From Xanthobacteraceae bacterium (GTDB taxonomy: Bacteria; Pseudomonadota; Alphaproteobacteria; Rhizobiales; Xanthobacteraceae): a stretch of DNA of 64,000 bases. The notes under the pieces were generated by a model, which was given only the letters and a program-made list of their open reading frames with translations, made no database searches and had not been told where the DNA came from. Positions 7,498 to 15,631 of this stretch are shown here, one piece after another. A program made the position numbers and the translations under genes. Within the stretch, counting starts at the first letter, position 1, and every line of letters starts with the position of its first letter. The stretch spans positions 1 through 64,000 of the forward strand of contig JARLIY010000008.1 in assembly GCA_031291475.1 (NCBI GenBank), read 5' to 3'.

Positions 7498-8709
7498 ATG
7501 AGAATGAGCCGCGACCATATTCTGACAAGTCAGGCGGGAAGCCTGCCGCGTCCGGATGATCTGATAAAAGCCAATAACGCACGCGAGTCCGGGGAAACGA
7601 CTGACGAAGCGGCCTTTCAAAAAATCCTTGAAGCGGCCGTCGTGGACGTCGTGCGCCGGCAAAAGCAGATTGGTATCGATGTTCCCGGGGACGGCGAGTT
7701 CGGCAAATCGATGGGCCACAAGATCAACTACCGCGCGTGGTGGAGCTATTGCTTCAATCGCCTCGGCGGGCTCGATCTCGCCGGCCCCGGCCTTTACGAT
7801 GCAAACGTTCCGCCAAAGCGCGCCCGTCCCGGCGAAGTTGTACTCGCCAACTTCGCCGAACGCCGCGATCGAAACAAATTCCTCGCTGTCTACAAGGAGG
7901 AAGTGACCACCGGACCGGGCATGGCCAAATGGCCGGTATGCGTCGGCCCGGTCACGTATAAGGGCCAAGACGCCATCAAATCCGATATCGCTCATTTCAA
8001 GGCCGCGCTCAAGGCGAGCGGTGTGGAAGAAGGCTTCATGACTTCGGTCGCTCCGGCGAGCGCCGCGCGCTTCGCCAACGTTTATTACAAGACTGACGAA
8101 GAGTTCATGTTCGCCGTCGGCGAAGCCATGCGCGAGGAATACAAGGCCATTGTCGATGCCGGCTTGATCCTTCAGCTCGACGATCCCGCAATCGCCGAGA
8201 ATTGGGACATGATCAATCCCGAGCCGCCGGTGGAGGCTTACAAGAAATTCTCCATGGTGCGGGTCGAGGCGCTCAATCACGCGCTCCGCGGCCTGCCCGA
8301 AGACCGCATCCGCTTTCATTTGTGCTGGGGCAGCTGGCACGGCCCGCACACGACCGATATCCCGATGCGCGACATCGTCGACGTCATGCTGGCGGTCAAA
8401 TGCCAGGCCTACTCGTTCGAGGCCGGCAACGTCCGCCACGAGCACGAATGGACGGTGTGGGAAGACGTCAAGCTTCCTGACGGCAAGATCATTCTGCCCG
8501 GCGTCGTCAGCCACGCCACCAATGTTGTCGAGCACCCCGATCTCGTCGCCCAGCGCATCCTGCGCTTCACCAAGAACGTCGGCCGCGAACGCGTGATCGC
8601 CGCAACCGATTGCGGGCTCGGCGGCCGCGTCCATCCGATGATCGCATGGGCCAAGCTCGAGGCGTTGGCTCAGGGAGCGGCGGTGGCGAGCCGCCAGCTT
8701 TGGGGCTGA
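7498..8709 (+). CDS. Cobalamin-independent methionine synthase-like protein (MetE C-terminal family)
   Basis: The protein has 403 residues, about half the length of full MetE and corresponding to its catalytic C-terminal half. This length is typical of the stand-alone 'methionine synthase II' / epoxyalkane:CoM transferase-like group. Zinc ligand candidates are His and Cys in RFHLCWGSWHGP (residues about 278-289), a downstream Glu (SFEAGNVRHEHEW), and Cys in ATDCGLGGR (residues about 370). The N-terminus HILTSQAGSLPRPDDL is characteristic. Family members move methyl or alkyl groups to a zinc-activated thiol; the actual thiol acceptor is unknown. The neighbouring GST gives a loose thiol-chemistry context. 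The 389-residue antisense frame here is a shadow. Confidence 0.85.
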   Translation: MRMSRDHILTSQAGSLPRPDDLIKANNARESGETTDEAAFQKILEAAVVDVVRRQKQIGIDVPGDGEFGKSMGHKINYRAWWSYCFNRLGGLDLAGPGLYDANVPPKRARPGEVVLANFAERRDRNKFLAVYKEEVTTGPGMAKWPVCVGPVTYKGQDAIKSDIAHFKAALKASGVEEGFMTSVAPASAARFANVYYKTDEEFMFAVGEAMREEYKAIVDAGLILQLDDPAIAENWDMINPEPPVEAYKKFSMVRVEALNHALRGLPEDRIRFHLCWGSWHGPHTTDIPMRDIVDVMLAVKCQAYSFEAGNVRHEHEWTVWEDVKLPDGKIILPGVVSHATNVVEHPDLVAQRILRFTKNVGRERVIAATDCGLGGRVHPMIAWAKLEALAQGAAVASRQLWG

Positions 8710-8731
8710 ACGCCATCCAACGCGCGATTTC

Positions 8732-8749
8732 CGCCGCTCCTATGCGGCG
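8732..8749. terminator. Short hairpin between convergent genes
   Basis: CGCCGC-TCCTAT-GCGGCG forms a perfect 6-bp stem spanning the stop codon of the CsbD gene and the end of the MetE-like transcription unit. No U-tract is present, so terminator function is only suggested. Confidence 0.3.
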
Positions 8750-8949
8750 TGCCGCTGCGTTTTCAGCCACGCATCGATCTCGCGCTCGGCTTCGGCTCTG
8801 GCAAATCCGTAACGCGCCTGCAAGGTTCTCGCCAGAACTTCGCGGTGGCCGTCGATGCGCGTGAGATCTTCTTCCCTGAGCTTGACCCAATTCATCCGCA
8901 CTTCGCTCCTGAATTGCATCCAATTGCCCCGAATCTGATCCCAGTTCAT
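8740..8949 (-). CDS. CsbD family stress-response protein
   Basis: The protein has 69 residues from ATG 8949 with AAGGAG 8 bases upstream. It starts MNWDQIRGNWMQFRSEVRMN, the standard CsbD/YjbJ opening (MNWDxIxGxWKQ), and ends with the helix ARYGFARAEAEREIDAWL, also a CsbD hallmark. These small hydrophilic proteins accumulate under general stress in many bacteria (sigma-B-type in Bacillus, stationary-phase or ionic stress in proteobacteria); the molecular role is not established. The frame is open much further upstream to 9231, but that part is shadow. Confidence 0.88.
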   Translation of the reverse strand: MNWDQIRGNWMQFRSEVRMNWVKLREEDLTRIDGHREVLARTLQARYGFARAEAEREIDAWLKTQRHAA

Positions 8950-9160
8950 CAGCATCTCCTTGTTGGTGAAGGACCCGGCGACGTTGGGCGTCGCCGTTTG
9001 CGCGAACCCGCGAAGGTCACCCCGAGGACATGGCCGTAATTCGGCGACATCGCGGTCATTCGGCGAAAAACCCGGGTTCGTATCGGACGCGGCTAGCAAA
9101 CGGTAAATGAACGCGCATACGCGCGCTTGACGGAAAGCGCGTGCTCGCCGAAGAGACATT

Positions 9161-10153
9161 GTGGGCTCGTTGTCTTCATCTGCCGATGTCGGCCGGCTGG
9201 CGCGCGAAATCCGCACCGGCGACCGCAGCATGCTTTCGCGCGCTATTACGCTGATTGAAAGTAAACGCGCCGATCATCGCCGCAGCGCCGTCGCGCTGAC
9301 CCAGGCGCTGCTCGGCGACACCGGCAAGGCGGTGCGCGTCGGCATCACCGGCGCGCCGGGCGTCGGCAAGTCGACGACCATCGATGCGTTGGGCACCATG
9401 CTCACCGGAGGAGGCCGCAAGGTCGCGGTATTGGCCGTGGATCCGTCGTCGCGGCGCACCGGCGGCTCGATCCTCGCCGACAAGACGCGCATGGCGCACC
9501 TCGCCAACGATACTAACGCCTTCATCCGCCCGTCTCCCGCCTCCGGCACGCTTGGCGGTGTGGCGGCGAAGACGCGGGAAACCATGCTGTTATGCGAGGC
9601 GGCGGGCTACGACGTGGTTTTGGTCGAAACGGTCGGGGTCGGGCAATCGGAAAACGCCGTCTCTGACATGACCGACTTTTTCCTTGTGCTCATGCTTCCA
9701 GGCGCCGGCGACGAGCTTCAGGGACTGAAAAAGGGCGTCGTCGAACTCGCCGACATGATCGCCATCAACAAGGCCGATGGCGACAATGTTATCCGCGCCA
9801 AATCCGCCGCCGCCGAATACCGCGCCGCGCTGCATATCCTCACGCCGCGGTCGCCGAACTGGTTGCCGCCCGTCGTTACCTATTCGGCGCTGACCGGCGA
9901 TGGCATCGCGGCGCTCTGGGCCGAGGTGCTCGAGCACCGCGAAAAGCTCACCGCATCGGGCGAACTTGCGGCGCGCCGCGGCGAGCAACAGGTGAAATGG
10001 ATGTGGGAGATGCTGGAAGAGCGCCTGTTCGCGCCGTTGCGTTCCGACCGCACGTTCAAGGCGGCGCTGCCGCGGCTCGAAGCCGATGTGGCGGCGGGAC
10101 GCCTTGCGCCCGGTGCGGCCGTCGAGGAGATTGCCGCGATGCTCGGCAAGTAA
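9161..10153 (+). CDS. meaB: Methylmalonyl-CoA mutase-associated GTPase MeaB
   Basis: The protein has 330 residues from GTG 9161. It is a P-loop G3E GTPase that protects and reloads adenosylcobalamin-dependent methylmalonyl-CoA mutase. The motifs are GITGAPGVGKSTTID (Walker A, residues about 60-72), AVDPSSRRTGGSILADKTRM (residues about 92-111), VETVGVGQSE (switch, residues about 156-165), and NKADGDN for base recognition. The C-terminal dimerisation arm is present (QQVKWMWEMLEERL). No mutase gene is in this window. The next gene starts two bases after its stop, so translation is coupled. Confidence 0.95.
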   Translation: MGSLSSSADVGRLAREIRTGDRSMLSRAITLIESKRADHRRSAVALTQALLGDTGKAVRVGITGAPGVGKSTTIDALGTMLTGGGRKVAVLAVDPSSRRTGGSILADKTRMAHLANDTNAFIRPSPASGTLGGVAAKTRETMLLCEAAGYDVVLVETVGVGQSENAVSDMTDFFLVLMLPGAGDELQGLKKGVVELADMIAINKADGDNVIRAKSAAAEYRAALHILTPRSPNWLPPVVTYSALTGDGIAALWAEVLEHREKLTASGELAARRGEQQVKWMWEMLEERLFAPLRSDRTFKAALPRLEADVAAGRLAPGAAVEEIAAMLGK

Positions 10154-10154
10154 C

Positions 10155-10778
10155 GTGCGCATCCTTCTCGTCGGCTTTGGCCCCTTCCCTAGCGCGCCGT
10201 TCAACCCCAGCGCCGTTTTGGTCAAGGCGCTGGCCCGCAGGCGGAGGCCGGCGCTCGCTGATGCTTCGATCACGGCACACATATTGGCGACGGACTACGC
10301 GGTCGTCGATCGCGAGATACCGAAGCTGCTTGCCGCCAAGCCCGACATCGTGCTCATCTTCGGGTTCGCCGCGTGCAGGCGTGCGCTTTGCATCGAGACA
10401 AGGGCGCGCAATGCCGTCTCGTTGCTGTTTCCGGATGTGAGCGGGCATCGGCCGCTGCGCGGCGATATCGTGCCCGGCGGGCCGGCGGCGTTGCGCGGCG
10501 CCGCGCCTTTTGCCGACTTGCTCGGCGCGCTTCGCGGCGGTCGGATTCCGGCGCGCTTGTCGCGCGACGCCGGCCGATACTTGTGCAATTACGCCTACTG
10601 GCACACGCTGGAACGTGCCCGCAGTGGCCGGCCGCTGGTCCAGTTCATTCACATTCCGCCGACAAGGTTGGGTTCGCGGCCGCTGCGGCGGCACAAACCC
10701 GCGCCGCCTTCCTTTGCCTCCCTTAGCGCCGCCGCCGAAAAGCTTTTGATCGCGCTCATCGCGGCAAGCCGCCGTTAA
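10155..10778 (+). CDS. Pyroglutamyl-peptidase I-like (peptidase C15) protein
   Basis: The protein has 207 residues from GTG 10155, two bases after the meaB stop. RILLVGFGPFPSAPFNPS is the C15 family opening. The catalytic triad positions can be placed: Glu in CIETRARN (residues about 77-84), Cys in SRDAGRYLCNYAYW (about 148), and His in VQFIHIPP (about 167). The family removes N-terminal pyroglutamate from peptides in the cytoplasm. The middle region is more divergent and richer in Arg than in characterised enzymes, so the substrate may differ. No functional link to MeaB is obvious; the coupling may only be transcriptional. Confidence 0.85.
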   Translation: MRILLVGFGPFPSAPFNPSAVLVKALARRRRPALADASITAHILATDYAVVDREIPKLLAAKPDIVLIFGFAACRRALCIETRARNAVSLLFPDVSGHRPLRGDIVPGGPAALRGAAPFADLLGALRGGRIPARLSRDAGRYLCNYAYWHTLERARSGRPLVQFIHIPPTRLGSRPLRRHKPAPPSFASLSAAAEKLLIALIAASRR

Positions 10779-10871
10779 CCGTCGCGGTGGAATAGTGTGC
10801 CGTGCCGGACCGGAACGGTTCTATGGCACGCGGCGTGATGCGCCAGTTGTGCCTGGCGAGGAGTGATCCAA

Positions 10872-12245
10872 ATGAACCTCGACCGCCGCCGCCTGTTCGC
10901 GGCTCTTGCCGGCGCCGGCGCTGCCGGCGCCGCGAGCACAGCCGGTGAAACACAAGCGATGTCTCCCCGCGAGCTGGGGCTGCGCGCCGAGATCGACGCG
11001 GTATCGCTGGGTATCCGGCCGAACGCCGCCGAGGATCAGACGCAGAACTTTCAACGCGCCATCGATCAGGCCGCCGCCGCGCGCGCCGTACTGCGCCTGC
11101 CGCCGGGCGTCTATCGCGCCGGCGCGCTGACGCTGCCGCCCTATGCGGCAATCGCAGGCGTCACGGGGGCGACCCGCATCGTCATGACGGGCGGACCATC
11201 GATGATGTCAGCCACCGGCAGCGATTATGTCGGCGTCAGCGGCCTCGTGCTCGACGGCGGCAATATCCCCCTCCCGGAGCGGCACGGGCTTTTGCACTTT
11301 GTTCAGGCGCGTTTCCTGCGCATCGCCGATTGCGAAATCATCAATGCCGGCCGCAACGGCATCGCGCTGGAAGCCATCGATGGCGAGGTGACCGGCAACA
11401 CGATCAGCGCCGCCGACGGCGCCATTTTCTCGCTCGATGCGCGCGGGCTCAAGATCGCCGGCAACACGGTGCGCGGCGCCGGCAATGGCGGCATCCTGGT
11501 TTGGCGGAGCGAACGCGACGACGACGGCACGCTGGTGATCGACAACCGCATCGAAGGCATCATGAACAAGGCCGGCGGCTCCGGCCAGTACGGCAACGCC
11601 GTCAACGTCTTCCGCGCCGACAACGTCATCGTGCGCGGCAACCGCATCCGCAATGCGGCATTCTCCGCCGTGCGCGGCAATGCCGCATCCAATCTGCAGA
11701 TCATCGGCAACACCTGTACCGGTCTCGGCGAGGTCGCGCTCTATGCCGAATTCGGCTTCGAGGGCGCGCTGATCGCCAACAACATCGTCGACGGCGCCGC
11801 CGTCGGCGTGTCGGTCACCAACTTCAACCAGGGCGGCCGGCTCGCCATCGTGCAGGGCAATCTGATCCGCAATCTCGTCGGCCGGCGACCGCCCGGCACC
11901 GACCCGAACGACTTAGCCGGCATCGGCATCGGCGTTGAAGCCGACACTTCAGTCACCGGCAACGTCGTGGAAAACGCTGCGAATGCCGGAATCGCCGCCG
12001 GCTGGGGCGCGTATCTGCGCGACGTCGCGATCAGCTCGAATGTGATCCGCCGCGCCGATTTCGGCGTCACCGTTTCCGTCGCGCCGGGAGCCGGCGCCGC
12101 GGTCATCGCCGACAATATGATCTCCGACGTGCGCAGCGGCGCCATCGTCGGCATGGAGTGGAAGAAGCCGGTCACCGGCGATCTCACGAAGGACGGCGCC
12201 GCGCGCTACGCCCAATTGTCGATCGGCGGCAACCGTGTGCGCTGA
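10872..12245 (+). CDS. TIGR03808-type Tat-exported repeat protein (beta-helix)
   Basis: The protein has 457 residues from ATG 10872, with GAGGAG at 10858-10863. The N-terminus MNLDRRRLFAALAGAGAAGA carries a twin-arginine-like DRRRLF followed by a hydrophobic stretch, indicating Tat export. The body consists of right-handed parallel beta-helix turns: many GN..I, NG.A and G.N.V repeats (VTGNTISAADGAIFSL, IAGNTVRGAGNGGILV, VRGNRIRNAAFSAVRG). The fold resembles pectate-lyase or NosD-like proteins. I recognise this as the family defined as TIGR03808, restricted to Rhizobiales-like genomes, whose role is unknown. The TIGR03809-type small protein lies 3 kb away in this window. Confidence 0.85.
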   Translation: MNLDRRRLFAALAGAGAAGAASTAGETQAMSPRELGLRAEIDAVSLGIRPNAAEDQTQNFQRAIDQAAAARAVLRLPPGVYRAGALTLPPYAAIAGVTGATRIVMTGGPSMMSATGSDYVGVSGLVLDGGNIPLPERHGLLHFVQARFLRIADCEIINAGRNGIALEAIDGEVTGNTISAADGAIFSLDARGLKIAGNTVRGAGNGGILVWRSERDDDGTLVIDNRIEGIMNKAGGSGQYGNAVNVFRADNVIVRGNRIRNAAFSAVRGNAASNLQIIGNTCTGLGEVALYAEFGFEGALIANNIVDGAAVGVSVTNFNQGGRLAIVQGNLIRNLVGRRPPGTDPNDLAGIGIGVEADTSVTGNVVENAANAGIAAGWGAYLRDVAISSNVIRRADFGVTVSVAPGAGAAVIADNMISDVRSGAIVGMEWKKPVTGDLTKDGAARYAQLSIGGNRVR

Positions 12246-12254
12246 CGCCGGCGC

Positions 12255-13253
12255 TCAAATCACGTCCGTCACGCGCAAGCTGCCGACCTCGATGCCGTTA
12301 CAATTGCGCAAGGTCGGCCGCGTGAAGCGCGTGAGCGCCGTGCGTTCCTGATCCGCGAGCGGGAGAAACCGCGCCAGCAACGCCGCCATGATCGCTTCGG
12401 CGGCGCGGCCGGCGCCGTCGTCGCATTTGATCGCGATGCCGAGACCTTGCACCGGTAGCGCGCCGCAAAACACACCCTCGGCGCCGGTTTTCACCAGCAC
12501 CCGCGTGCCCAGGAGCCGCATGACCTCGGTGCAGAAGCGGCCGGTACCGGCGAGGTACCAGGGCTCCTGCGCGCAGGCTTCGCGCAATCGCTTGGCGGCG
12601 CGGGCGCGCGCTGGCGCGAGCCCGTGGCCGCTGCCGAATTTGGCGAAGGCGTGGGAAAGATTCTCCAGCGGCATCGCCCAGGTCGGCACCGAGCAGCCGT
12701 CGATCGCGCAGCGATCCTGCGAAAGCACCGCGCCGGACAAATCCTCAAGCACGGCGCGTACCTCGAGTTGAACCGCGTGCTCCGGCCGCCAATAGCCGGC
12801 ATGATCGATGCCCATCGCGCAGGCGGCGCACAGAAAGCCGGCATGCTTGCCGGAGCAATTGTTGTGCAGCGCCGACGGCAGAGCGGTCCGCGCCAGCGCG
12901 AACGCCGCCGCTTGCGCGCTCGGCCAATGGGCCCCGCAGGCGAGCGCCGAAACGTCGAGTCCGGCTTTCGCCAGCATGCGCGCAACCCCCTCGACATGGG
13001 CCGGCTCGCCGCCATGCGAGGCGCAGGCCAGCGTCAGCTCCGCGGCAGTAAATGCGTAACGATCGGCTGCCCCCGATTCCACCAGCGGCAGCGCTTGCAA
13101 CGGCTTAACCGCCGAGCGCGGAAATATCGGCGTGGCAACATCCCCGACCGTAAAGACGCTAGCGCCATCCGCATCGGTGACCGCGACAGCCCCGCGATGC
13201 CGGCTTTCCACCAAGCCGCCGCGAAGCGCTTCGACGAGGACTGGATTGCTCAT
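12255..13253 (-). CDS. Asparaginase (thermolabile / Rhizobium type II, PF06089)
   Basis: The protein has 332 residues from ATG 13253; its ATGA overlaps the stop of the upstream crotonase gene by 4 bp. It belongs to the asparaginase family of Rhizobium etli AnsA/ReAV, unrelated to E. coli AnsB. The recognisable parts are FPRSAVKPLQALPLVESG with the catalytic Ser-x-x-Lys, ACASHGGEPAH, HNNCSGKHAGFL with the conserved Cys, DGCSVPTWAMPL, and VKTGAEGVFCGALP. The reaction is L-asparagine to aspartate plus ammonia in the cytoplasm. It is full length for the family. Confidence 0.9.
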   Translation of the reverse strand: MSNPVLVEALRGGLVESRHRGAVAVTDADGASVFTVGDVATPIFPRSAVKPLQALPLVESGAADRYAFTAAELTLACASHGGEPAHVEGVARMLAKAGLDVSALACGAHWPSAQAAAFALARTALPSALHNNCSGKHAGFLCAACAMGIDHAGYWRPEHAVQLEVRAVLEDLSGAVLSQDRCAIDGCSVPTWAMPLENLSHAFAKFGSGHGLAPARARAAKRLREACAQEPWYLAGTGRFCTEVMRLLGTRVLVKTGAEGVFCGALPVQGLGIAIKCDDGAGRAAEAIMAALLARFLPLADQERTALTRFTRPTLRNCNGIEVGSLRVTDVI

Positions 13254-14059
13254 TCCGCCGCGTCGGCGAATCGCGGCGCGCGCTTTTCCAGATTGGCCGT
13301 GACCGCCTCGGCCTGATTGGCCGAGCCGATCAGACGCGCCTGTTCGCGCGATTCGGCAATGAGGCACGCGGCGGCATCCGCCCCGCCTGCGGCGAAATTG
13401 AAAAGGCGCTTGGCCGCCCGGATCGCGTCCGGACTCTTTTGCGCGATCTGCCGCGCAAGCGCCAGCGCTTCGGCGCGCGGATCCGCGCAGATGCGGGTGG
13501 CAAAGCCAAAGCTTGCCGCTTCCTCCGCCGAGAAAATCCGCCCGCTGAAAGTGAGTTCTCGGATCACGTCCTCGCGCGCCAGACGGCGCATCAGGATCGT
13601 GCCGCCCATGTCGGGCACGAGGCCCCAATTGATCTCCATGATCGACATGTGCGTATCCGCCGCGACGTAGCGGATATCGGCGCCGAGCGCGAGCTGAAAA
13701 CCGCCGCCGAAGGCGACGCCATGCACTGCGGCGATGACCGGCACGCCAAGTTCGCGCCAGCCGAGCACGGCATATTGAAAGCCGTTGGAAATTCCGTGCG
13801 TCCGCGCCTCGATATTTCCAATGCCTCCCACGCCAAGCTGCTTCATCGCGGCGAAGCTGCCCATGTCGAGACCCGCGCAAAACGCGCGTCCTTCGCCGGA
13901 TAAGACCACGGCGCGAAGGTTGCGTTCCTTGCCGAGCCGCCCGCAGGCGGCAATCAGGGCCTCGAACATGGGCGGATCGAGCGCGTTCATCTTGTCGGCG
14001 CGCGTCAGGCGAACGTCGGCGACACCGCCCGCAAAATCCATGGTCACTCTATCGGTCAT
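13250..14059 (-). CDS. Enoyl-CoA hydratase/isomerase (crotonase) family protein
   Basis: The protein has 269 residues from ATG 14059 with GGGGGAAA upstream. It contains the crotonase core: FCAGLDMGSF (oxyanion-hole loop near residue 63), AAVHGVAFGGGFQLALGADIRY (second oxyanion-hole loop), and MEINWGLVPDMGGT. A Glu and an Asp are in the positions used by hydratases or isomerases. The insert VGGIGNIEARTHGISNGFQYAV after the first loop is longer than in FadB-type hydratases and resembles enoyl-CoA isomerase-like relatives. The substrate is a CoA thioester of unknown acyl chain. It is the first gene of a coupled pair with the asparaginase, an odd pairing with no pathway logic I can see. Confidence 0.88.
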   Translation of the reverse strand: MTDRVTMDFAGGVADVRLTRADKMNALDPPMFEALIAACGRLGKERNLRAVVLSGEGRAFCAGLDMGSFAAMKQLGVGGIGNIEARTHGISNGFQYAVLGWRELGVPVIAAVHGVAFGGGFQLALGADIRYVAADTHMSIMEINWGLVPDMGGTILMRRLAREDVIRELTFSGRIFSAEEAASFGFATRICADPRAEALALARQIAQKSPDAIRAAKRLFNFAAGGADAAACLIAESREQARLIGSANQAEAVTANLEKRAPRFADAAE

Positions 14060-14082
14060 CGCGTTTCCCCCAAACTCCGACG

Positions 14083-15186
14083 TTATCGCAACGCCGCCCC
14101 CGGCCACAGCGCCCGGCCCGCCCGCTGGTATTGCGGCGGATGGATCACTTCGCCGCCGAGCGCTTGCGCGGCGTGCCAGGCCCAATGCGGATCGTCGAGG
14201 AAGGCGCGGCCGAGCGCGACCATGTCGGCGCGGTTTTCGGCGACGATAGCCTCCGCCTGTTGAGGGCTTACGATCAAACCGACGACGCGCGTCGGCATGC
14301 CGGCCTCGCGGCGAATTTGTTCGGCGAACGGAACGTTGTACCCCGGACGGGTCGGCACGCTGGCCTGACCCTGAGTGCTAACGCCGCCGGAAGAGACATC
14401 GACGTAATCGAGTCCGGCTTGCTTGAGCGCCTTGGCGACGACGACGGCGTCTTCGACGGTAAGGCCCCCATCCAGCCAATCGCTGCCGGTGAAGCGCGCC
14501 CCAAGCGGGATGTCGCACGGGACGACGGCGCGCACCGCGTGCGCAACTTCGAGCGGAAAGCGCATGCGGCCTTCAAGCGAGCCGCCCCATGCGTCGTTGC
14601 GCGTATTGGAGATGGGCGAGACAAAGCCATGCAAAAGATAGCCATGGGCGAAATGCAGCTCAACGGCATCGAAGCCGATGCGCATGGCGCGTTTTGCGGC
14701 TTCGACGAACATCGTGCGCACATGCGCCATATCGGCTTCGGTCATGGCGCGCGGGATATGCCAGCCGGGACCGAAGGCAATCGCCGAAGGCGCAATCGTC
14801 GGCCACGGATCTTCTCCCGGCGGCAATGCCTTGCCGCCTTCCCAGGGCCGTTGCGCGGACGCCTTGCGGCCGGCGTGGGAAAGCTGAATGGCGAGCTTGG
14901 CGCTGCCGATCCGCCGACAATGCGCCACTACCCGCCCTAGCGCCGCCTCGCAAGCGTCGGAGTAAAGCCCGTGGCAGCCGTGGGTGATGCGGCCGGAGCG
15001 TTCCACATGGGTGGATTCAACGACCAGCAATCCGGCGCCGGAATTCGCCAGCATGCCGAGATGCGTCATGTGCCAATCGGACGCGACGCCGTCGTTGGCA
15101 CTATATTGGCACATCGGCGAGACGACGATGCGGTTGGCGAGGTTGAGACCGGCGAGCCGCAGCGGCGAAAACAAAGCACTCGTCAT
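14083..15186 (-). CDS. NADH:flavin oxidoreductase (old yellow enzyme, YqjM-like)
   Basis: The protein has 367 residues from ATG 15186. It is an FMN-dependent ene-reductase with a TIM barrel. The visible motifs are IVVSPMCQYSAND (residues about 21-33, with the Cys typical of the thermophilic-like YqjM subclass), LSHAGRKAS (FMN/substrate His), ELHFAHGYLLHGFVSPISN, DAWGGSLEGRMRFPLEV, and the C-terminal FMN phosphate loop GRAFLDDP. Family members reduce activated C=C bonds with NAD(P)H. It is 24 bp upstream of the crotonase gene on the same strand, so it is probably co-transcribed with crotonase and asparaginase. Confidence 0.92.
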   Translation of the reverse strand: MTSALFSPLRLAGLNLANRIVVSPMCQYSANDGVASDWHMTHLGMLANSGAGLLVVESTHVERSGRITHGCHGLYSDACEAALGRVVAHCRRIGSAKLAIQLSHAGRKASAQRPWEGGKALPPGEDPWPTIAPSAIAFGPGWHIPRAMTEADMAHVRTMFVEAAKRAMRIGFDAVELHFAHGYLLHGFVSPISNTRNDAWGGSLEGRMRFPLEVAHAVRAVVPCDIPLGARFTGSDWLDGGLTVEDAVVVAKALKQAGLDYVDVSSGGVSTQGQASVPTRPGYNVPFAEQIRREAGMPTRVVGLIVSPQQAEAIVAENRADMVALGRAFLDDPHWAWHAAQALGGEVIHPPQYQRAGRALWPGAALR

Positions 15187-15250
15187 CACAATCACATAGG
15201 GTGGCAGCGCCGATTTAGGAAGTAAGCCCGCATACCCCGGCGTATTCGTT

Positions 15251-15469
15251 TTAGGCCGGGGCTTCGCCCGTTTCCACGCCGGCCAGTCTCGCCCATTCGT
15301 CGCGGGTGTTGACGGCCTCGCGCATCGCCTCAAGAAATTCTTCCGGGGTGTAATAGTGCTTCCAGCGGCCGCTCTCGCGAAGCTCGACGACATGCGCACG
15401 GCGACGCTCCGCCAGTGCGAGCCATTTGCGCGCGACGCTGTCGTACGGGCCTGTTTGCCGTGCCGACAT
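15251..15469 (-). CDS. TIGR03809-type small protein
   Basis: The protein has 72 residues, basic and Trp-rich. The sequence PYDSVARKWLALAERRRAHVVELRESGRW followed by HYYTPEEFLEAMREAVNTRDEWARLAG fits the TIGR03809 family of Bradyrhizobium-like bacteria, recognised from the pattern W..LAE.R..H..EL...GRW..Y....F...M.EA......W..L. There is no signal peptide or membrane segment. The function is unknown. No Shine-Dalgarno is evident: a strong 9-bp hairpin ends 9 bases before the ATG, so translation may be limited or start further inside. Confidence 0.65.
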   Translation of the reverse strand: MSARQTGPYDSVARKWLALAERRRAHVVELRESGRWKHYYTPEEFLEAMREAVNTRDEWARLAGVETGEAPA

Positions 15470-15478
15470 GGAAAAGCC

Positions 15479-15505
15479 AGAAGCGCCCGTAAAATCGGCG
15501 CTTCT
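15479..15505 (-). terminator. Perfect 9-bp hairpin between livM and the TIGR03809-type gene
   Basis: On the minus strand AGAAGCGCC, a 9-base loop and GGCGCTTCT are followed by GGCTTTTCC and the ATG at 15469. It could end the sco-liv transcript or shield the next start codon. Confidence 0.5.
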
Positions 15506-15631
15506 GCATGTTCACTTGCGAACACCGATTCGGCAACGAAAATGCAAGAAAGCGCGCGCAGCGCGCTGTGAAGAACCCGGTCTCCGGCATTCCAGTCTGT
15601 GGATAACTCAGGGCAAACCGGCAAGGCGGCT

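Noticed and set aside
7465..8634. A 389-codon minus-strand frame over the MetE-like gene
   Set aside because: It is antisense to a well-supported enzyme gene; the protein has no family similarity.
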